Below, in pieces: positions 12,401 to 21,400 of a stretch of 64,000 nt of DNA. Position numbers and translations under genes: made by a program. Under the pieces are notes generated by a model. The model was given only the letters and a program-made list of their open reading frames with translations, had not been told where the DNA came from and did no database searches. Source of the stretch: Phoronis australis (lineage: Eukaryota > Phoronida > Phoronidae); contig NMRA01000077.1 of the NCBI GenBank assembly GCA_002633005.1, positions 480,498 through 544,497 of the forward strand, written 5' to 3'. Position 1 is the first letter of the stretch. Every line of letters begins with the position of its first letter.

Positions 12401-15400
12401 GACAGTGTTGTGCGGCACCAGTCAGTTTTGGGATGGATTCGACTATTGCAATACTCTCTAATCACCACAGATCTTTTGGCATAAGAGTGTGGCACATCGC
12501 TAGTACAGTCCGTGTCCCTTTTTAGTCTCCCTGCTTCCCTGTTCAGTATTTTTTGTGAGAATAGCATTTCCGGATAATATCAGATAGACAGATTTCAATG
12601 AAAACGTGGCCATTTTGTTCCTGTTTTCCAGTTGTCTGTTCGATATCTTAAAAAGCCTTTATTGGATTTTGATGAAATTCGACACAAAGGTGGAGAGCAT
12701 TACACAAGCTGAACATGCTTTTCAATCTACTCTACCCCCCTGAGCCAGGGGTTGAGGTCATTTTGATTTCTACCGGGGGCCTTTTCTGTATTTTTGGGAA
12801 GAGCATATCCGGAAGATATCTAGACAACCACTTGACGTATTTCAATAAAACTTGACACGAGTATGTGCAGGCAATGTGCTGGCCCCGGTGGCCATATTGT
12901 CCAGTTTTCTGCTCAGTATCTTAAAAACCCCAGTTGCAATTTGTTGAAATTTGTCATAAGCGTCACTATTTATTGGTAAGAGCTTTGTCGGATGATATTT
13001 AGGGGAACAATTGACAGTTTTCAATGGAATTTGGCATAGAGGCATGCGACAGCAACAAACAGAAGTCAATTTTTGAGTGGATTCAACAACTGCTTCACCT
13101 AGTGGCCGTACCATTTTGGGGATGATGACAGCCATCAGTTTTGAACTGATTCCAACAGAAGCTGTACCCCCGTATGTCATTTAGTATCCATCTTTCTATC
13201 TACCAAACCTCATGATTTGTTCTCTGTGAAATGAACTCGACTGCACCTGCCAATTGTTGGATGACTAATGCTGTGTCCCTTTATGATATTTTTATATAAT
13301 ATTTTGTTGAAAATTATTCATTTTTGATTTTTTGATTTAATGTCAGGTTAAAAAGATGAGGTACCAACACCTTTTCGTTAACTTTTTTGCAGCTTCTCGT
13401 AGTGGTGCAATTGTTGTCTCTTTGTACCTTACATGGAGCTGATAAGTACCCCAAGAAACATACTGTTTGCGATGTGCTTTGGGCAGATATCAGCGCTTTG
13501 TGTTGCTCTTGTTATGTTATGAGTTGGGTTGAGCAAGCAAACTGCAACATGTTCTCTGGACCGTGATAAAGTATTAAATTCATGTAGTTGTGTCTTGCTC
13601 AAGTTTTAAGAAGTATGCAATGTTGGTACTTTTAGGATTATTGTGTGTTGTAATCTTGCATGTTTAACTTTGGGGTTACATGTGTGACTTTTTCAGATTA
13701 CTACTATCTCTGGCTATTAACAGTTCTTCACATCTTGTCTTGCCTGATTTGCCTAGTGTAATCAATTGTTGCTGTCATTTAACAAGAGTTAGACAGTGTC
13801 AATGTAAAAATCTTGACCATATCGATCCGTTCCTTAGTCAAGTTATGTCCATATTTTTGTGGCTATTGATTTGCTTTTTCACTTTATTTGTGGGAGTTAC
13901 AAGCGATAGAGCTTTGTTTGAAATTGAAGTTGATTTGGATTTTATTTGTCGTGGTCTGCTAACAGTTTGGCTAAATGGTTGCACCTATTTGGTTGCATTA
14001 ATCCCCTGTAGGCTTGATGTTGTTGTCACCTTATGTTGTAACACCTGTCGTCCTTGTTTACAGCCCGGCTCCAACCAAACAGGTGTTGTACATGAAGAGG
14101 TATCCGTATACTGTTTTATATATTTTTAAAGTGTTTGTTCATATACTGAACAATTTTCATTTGGATAACTTTCTTGGACAATTTGATTTTTCTGAAATTT
14201 ATTTTTTTTGTTGAACGGTGGTTCATTCCCTCTTTTTACCATGAGCTGAACTTTGCTTTGATAAACTCAAACTATGCTAGTTGTAGACTAAAAATTTTCA
14301 ATCTTTTTATTTTCAAAGAAATTTGACAAAATAGAATTTCACTAGTTAGCCACATTGTATGCTAAATAAAATGAAAAATTACAAAATGTGCAAGAAAGTC
14401 AGAAATTTCATCTGAGCTTATGGCATCTTCATTATGTCTGTGAGTTGACAAAATGCAGTGGTTGTTGTTTTTTATTTAAAAAGGTGATTTAGGGCATTTA
14501 CAGTAGTACAGCAGCCATAATGTGTTCTTTAGACAGATTAGAAGTGATTCTTAATCTTAGGCAGAACTTGAGGATGGTTTTTGTTTGAGATCAGTCTCAT
14601 TACATTGACTTGTCATGCCAAGTTATGTGTTTGAGATCAGTCTCATTACATTGACTTGTCATGCCAAGTTATGTGTTTGAGATCAGTCTCATTACATTGA
14701 CTTGTCATGCCAGGTTATGTGTTTGAGATCAGTCTCATTACATTGACTTGTCATGCCAGGTTATGTGTTTGAGATCAGTCTCATTACATTGACTTGTCAT
14801 GCCAGGTTATGTGTTTGAGATCAGTCTCATTACATTGACTTGTCATGCCAGGTTATGTGTTTGAGATCAGTCTCATTACATTGACGTGTCATGCCAAGTT
14901 ATGTGTTTGAGATCAGTCTCATTACATTGACGTGTCATGCCAAGTTATGTGTTTGAGATCAGTCTCATTACATTGACTTGTCATGCCAGGTTATGTGCTG
15001 AGCGTGCTCTTAACCATCCACAAATCTTTCCTCATCTCAGTAAATATCGAATTGGTTTTTATGATGGCAGAAAGCTGATTTAATACGCTGTGATGACAAT
15101 TGCTGATTATTTGATGGGTGCAGTCATCGGGAAGACTACTTTGATAATCAATTTGGCTTCTGCCCAGCCATCATGATGAGAAATTATGGGTCATTTTTTT
15201 GTCTGAGTACTTCTGGTTTGTACTGTACGGAAAGTTTGATACTCACTGCCTACTGGTTAGGCAGTGACTACAGGTTTTTGACTTGTAATACATGAATTAT
15301 TATTTAGTTGACAGACACACCACACTCTATGTGAAGAAAAATATGACTTCATAGTACAGGTAAACAAAGATTTTAATTAATAGATGTCTAGTTATTCACA

Positions 15401-18400
15401 ACACACATCTGTGCCTGTTGCGTATGCATGCTTTGTGTTTCCATTGCAGGAATTGGTGCAGCAAAACCAGCTTGCACTTACTGCAGTCCAGAGTGGTTCT
15501 GACAGTGGCAACCTTTTGAGGCAGCAAGTTATAGAACTGACCAGACAGAATGAAGAACTACGTAACAAGCATAGGTGAGTGTATGTCCATGTTTGCAAGG
15601 AAACTAATTTAATTGGGTTTATGGTATGGTGGTTAAAGTCTTGGATCTGCTGTCTCGAAGTTGCGGGTTAATTTGTGATCTGACGAGCTATTATTTTGAG
15701 AATCGTAGTGATGTTTCTTTCCACATAGTTCCAAATCGGCGCGAAAAATTGAGGATTAGTTTTCTAAAATTTTCTGACAAACCCATAAGAGCAAGCAGCT
15801 ATGTGAATACTTCTGTATGTCATCAGTTGATACACCTTCTGGTGTTCGACTCATTTGTGGTTTGTGTTATGTACAGCGAGATTTGTTATTTTGTCACTGC
15901 CAAAGTGATGCTGTCTAATCAAAAATTACTGATAACTTAATTTTTTCTCCCTTCAGGCTTGAGATGGCTGAAATGCATTCGCACCGAGAGATGACAGGAC
16001 AACATCTGCCCCAGCCATTGCTGCCCTCTGGTGATGAAGGGTCGGAACTACAGAAGGTGGAGCTACTCAACATGGACTTGCAGGTTTGTTGACTAACAAG
16101 TTATGCATGCGCTGTGTTCAGCAGAACATTTTGCACACATAATGAATGTGTACATAACAGTCACCACTTGTCATAAAAGCGTGTCTGGAAAATTGTGGAA
16201 AACTCATAGAAAAATTCAAAACACTAAAGAGGCAAATCATATTGTGTGAGTCAAATTGCTAATGTAATGACTTACATGGTCAAATTATATGCCTTCTGTG
16301 AGTTCGTATTCAGTTATAGTGAAAATTGTGACCTCAAATCTTATCGAAAATAGGTGAACCCATGTCACTTGTTATATGCATTCCAATGTTTTTGACTGCT
16401 GCATGCAGGCTGGTTGTTTCAGTTTAGTTAGGTTGCACAAAAGGGGGTTGTTACAGTTTAGTTTGGTTGCATTGCAAGTTTTGCTGATGTACTATCAAGT
16501 TCACAAGACAGTGCCTACCTATACATATGTGCTTGTATATTTCCGTTATTTCTGTCCGGGCATCTGACATCCACTACTGTGTCTGCTAAACCCTTGCTGG
16601 ATCTTAATGAGATTTGGGAGATGTGTTGTTTTGAAGCCTGTGACAGGTGATGACGAGTTTCGCACTGATTCGAATACTAGTGTGACCCCTAGTGACAATT
16701 TTATATTTTTACGTTAACTTTGCCTCTGTATCTTCGGAGTGCTTGATGATATGAAATTTTGCAAATAGGTTTTTATTAAGGAAACGGGCATCTTCTCATT
16801 TGTGTACAGATTTACCAATGAGGCCTTTCCATTATTGGATATGTTTGGCTTATTTTGTGCCATCTAGTGGCCATTTTTTAACTTATAAACACCCCTAGAA
16901 GCATGAAGCATAATACTTGCAGTGTAGTCTTGGGGATATTTCAAAGCTTGGCGTTGCTCTTGTATTCGGATTTGTGGCGGTTTTGCCTGCAGTTTTCTTC
17001 ATGCAGTACAACTGAATGGAGATGGGAGTCAAGGTTTTATATTAACTTATTATTTATATTCTTTCATCCATTTTAAAATGAGATGAACATTTTGTTGATA
17101 TGTGGTCTGGTTTTGTGGAAAGAATTTCTATTGTCAATGCTACATGCTGCATGTTGGTGAAGGACAGTTGTCTCCCTAAAATTTTGTAGAAAACTTATAG
17201 ACTGTCCGATATCTGTATGTTGACCCCGGCCGCAGCACCGAATCAGGGAATTTTGCAACATAGGCAAAACTATCAGGATAGTTCTGCGGCCTCATACAGA
17301 AACCTGAGAACTTCCTGTATGCTGTATTGCCCTTACCCCTGGTGTTGAGCTTGTGTCCCGTGTTGAAACCCAGTCCAGGCTGGTCAGAGTACACCTCCAT
17401 GTAACGACCTGTGGTCTTGTCAAATGCGCTGGCCGCCCTCCTCATTCCCGGGGCACCGAGTATGCAGTAAGTCTCCTCCACACCCCTCATCTCCACGGAT
17501 GTTAATTTACGGGGTCTCAGAAATGAGTATGCTTTGCTGATGTTCTGTAACCTCCCCGTGGCAAGATACTGACTACCGTCTTCCACCATTCGGTAGGCAT
17601 TGATCTCGAACTGGTGTTTTTTGTCGATTGTCTGCATGCTTCGTGCTCCTGCTAGGTTGAAGAATAAGTTACTGCAGACGTTGATGGGTGTCTGTCGGTC
17701 ACTGGTAGCGTTGATGTCGATGATGACCTCATTCTCGTCTGTCAGGTCATATCTTACGTGGATGTTAACTTTTCCTGGATAGCCCTGGTCATTGTGTGGA
17801 CTGGTCAAAGAAAACATCACGCTATCACCTTCTGTCTTGCTGTTCCATACGTACTTGTCAAAACCTTTCTTCCCACCATCTTTGGAGTTGTTTCCCTCGT
17901 TCACACTCACTTGACTCAGCTCCCACTTCTCAGTGAAAGGATTGAAGACACGCAACGTTGCCTCTCTGATTCGACCACAGTATCGACCAATAATGGCACC
18001 AAAGTATGGGTTTGCACTCCGATCAATGGTGTCATACCCACCAAGACTGTCAAACCCAAGGACAACATCATCTATTTTTCCTCTCTTGTCTGGCACGCTT
18101 ATTGAGACAACAGCTGCACCTAGTGACATCACCTGGAGTTTAACATTGTTTGAGTTGACCAGTGTGTAGTTGAACACTGTTTGTCCGTCTCTGGTAATCC
18201 CAAATGTCCCTTCTGTGACTTTACCTCCTCCATATGCTATCTGTCTCTGTGCGTCCATTTGTGGATGACTGTCAAAGACTCCGCACAATGTCAATATGGT
18301 AATAACGAAACATATTAAGAGCAAAATACATATTAGAATGAACAGATTCAAGTGTATCTTTGGGCGCAGATTTACTACTCTGTAAGCCTCTTGCTGTCTT

Positions 18401-21400
18401 TCCTCTACTCTCGTCTGGGTGTCATCAATTTGTGTCTGGCCTTCCAGTCTAGAGCCAAGAACAACGCTGTCCGTTCCTGCCTGCGGCTGGCCAGAAGTTC
18501 TTCTGCTCTTGTTCTCCTGACATGGAGGTCCTGTCAGTGAGGTCCTTCCCTTATTTATAGCCATGCTTCCCGCAGTGGCAGCAGTAGTGGCTCCCTTAGC
18601 AATACACAAATATACTTGATCTACATCTGGTGTTGAGAATCCTTTTGCAACATGAGTCTGCATTGTACCTTTTGCAGCATGCGTCTGCATTGTACCTTTT
18701 GCAGCATGGGTCTGCTTTGTAACTACACTGTCAGGCAAACTGCTTTGTGTTTGTCGTTGACTTTTTGGGTGCTTGTTTTCCTGGGCACCTTGTGTTGGAG
18801 ATGTCGTGGTGCCAGTGTAAGTGGGGGATGAACTCGCCTGTTTTGTGTTTCTTGCTGTTGCTGAACGGGACTCGGCATCATTGGTCTTTTTATTCTTAAT
18901 GGTCTGACCACCTGTCTTGTCTTTGTCAGCCTGACATAGTATGTACCCTCTGGGTTCCTTGGTACTGTCTTGTGCATCAGCTATGTTTGCCTTATTGTTG
19001 GTAGGCTTTTCTTTTCTTGCTAGAAATGTGGGTAGTTTTGGTAGCTTTGTGGCCATGGTTGCAAGTCATCACCTCAGGGCTTGTGTTTTTGTTATTGTCA
19101 TTGTTATTTTGTAGACTGCTATAATACTAAATTAAATACAAGTCTTTTCTACAGTTTAGAAAATATATCTTCACCAAATGTCTCAATGAATATATCACTC
19201 ACTGGGTGTTTAATCAAGTGTCTACTGTGTGCACAAGTGTGCACTGACTTTATGACATCACTATGTTGTCATTTTGCATGAATTTTACTTTTATTTTAAG
19301 GGTCACAGAGAATGAAATTGAAATTAATTCTACCACAAAATTTTTTATATAAAAAATATATTTATAATATAGATCACTCTAATTTTTTGATTATCTTAGT
19401 TATTAAATTGTTTATAATTATAATTAGAATTGACATTTTCATTGAATGTAGTGAAATTGACTTTATTTGAAATATGTCATTTTTGTTTTCCTTTTCTTCT
19501 TTCTTATTTGGCCAAAAAATTATTTAAGACATTACTCTGGTAAGGCCTTTCTGGTAATACAATGTAAAACGCAGATGAAGAATGCCTGCTAGACCCTTTT
19601 TGAATAGTGCTTAACATGGCTGAACCATCACATGCCTGTTGTGTGAGGTGCAATATCTGTTTTCATCCCAATCATCAAGCTGGTCATCAAGTGTCATTTT
19701 CTCTATGTGTATTTCAGGCTCAGGTCCAACAGCTCTCAAGTGAGAATGCCCAGTTAAAACTTCGAGAGAAAGATCTGGCCAGCCGACTACAGCAGACCCC
19801 TCCTTCCAGTCCCCACCACCATTACAGTAAATCACCCTCTGGTCCTCTACTCACGGAACCGACTGAGATGGAGGTATTTTATTTGTTTCATACATTTTGC
19901 ATTATTCAGCCTTTTCAGTTGTTTCTTTCATTATTTTATCAAGTTAATATAAATTTCACTTAAATGTTCATTAATCTGATATGATGGCATTTTGTGCAAT
20001 GGATTTCTTCATTTCTAACAGAAAATTTTATTTTCAGTACCTCAAAAACATCATGTTTGAGTACATGATGGGTAGGGAAACAAAGACCCTGTCAAGGGTG
20101 ATCACAACGATACTCAAGTTCTCCCGCGACCAGTCACGACAGGTTGCTCAGAAAGAGGATGAGAAAAGCTCAGTAAGTGGATACAGGTCACGTGCATGTA
20201 GAGAAGAGAGTGGGGGAGTGGGGAAGGACTTACACTGTGTACTTTCAGTAGCCTGTTTTAGATGGCCGGGGGAATGTGATCTCAAGGAGCGGAGGGTGGA
20301 GATTAACAACAATTTGCATTGTCAAGCAGTAGTGCAAGAGTTTTGTGCTTAAATCATTGCAGTTGTTACTATACAAACATCTTAAGGTCTCGGCTTGGTA
20401 TCAGGGCTTTACACACGTCGACATGATGCCTTTTGTAATGTTATGATCTGGATAACTGGTGAGGATAAGGTGCTATGTCAACAGTGCTTCTAATCATTAT
20501 GATGTCATGTCAATGGTTCTAATCATTATGATGTCATGTCATCACTATTTCTAGTCATGCTGTCATGTCTACACTGTTTCTAATCATGTTGTAATGTCAA
20601 CAATCCTTGTAAACATGCCGTCGTGTCAGCAAAGGTTCTAATCATCATGTTGTCTCGTGTCGTTGTGTCCTTAACAATTACATCTCCCCAAGTCGTATTG
20701 AACTCTAAATAGGCACTAGCTTTTAGAATAAAAGTGTCAGTTTTTAGTTTGAGTTCAGCATGGGATATACATTTTTAGGCGCCGCGCCAACACACACACA
20801 CACACACACACACACGTGTGTGTATGTGGTCGCATGTCGTCGTCACTTTGTCTGGTTGTCCGGGTGTCTGTTGACAAATTGCATTGAAACTTGACACAGA
20901 GGTATATTATGAGATTTTGCTGGCACCATTAGATTTTCGGGCGGATTTGACTACTGCAGTGCCTTCTAGTGGCCATTCTGTGAGCGTTTCCAGATGATAT
21001 GTAGGGAACCACGTGAAGGATTTCAATGAAAGGTGACACAGAGTTATGTTTGGTCAATGCGGCGGTACCAATAAGTTTTCAGGTGGTTTTGACCACTGCA
21101 GCATGCCTTAATAACAATTTAGTTTTTGACTTGATGCTTTTCAAGTGTTGTTTGAGGGAAGAGCATTTCCGGGTGATATGAGAATCAACTAACGAGTTTC
21201 GATTAAACTTGACACAGAGGTATACAATGTCAGTGTTCCGGCACCATTTGATTTTTGGATGGATTCGACCATTGCAGCACCTCCTAATGGCTGTTTCTGG
21301 ATGGTGTTTGTGAATTGATTGATAGATTTTAATGAAACTTGACACAGAGGTTTGTGATGTCAATAAGCAGTCACCATTAGATTTGACTACTGTAGCACCT

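Noticed and set aside
13680-14129. 149-codon Cys/Leu-rich ORF
   Set aside because: No domain, T-rich intronic composition and no splice support apart from the 36-bp candidate inside it.
14582-14997. CRISPR-like array
   Set aside because: Copies are directly adjacent with no variable spacers, and the genome is eukaryotic; it is a minisatellite.
17758-18169. + strand ORFs of 78-115 codons
   Set aside because: Antisense shadows of the mutarotase-like gene.
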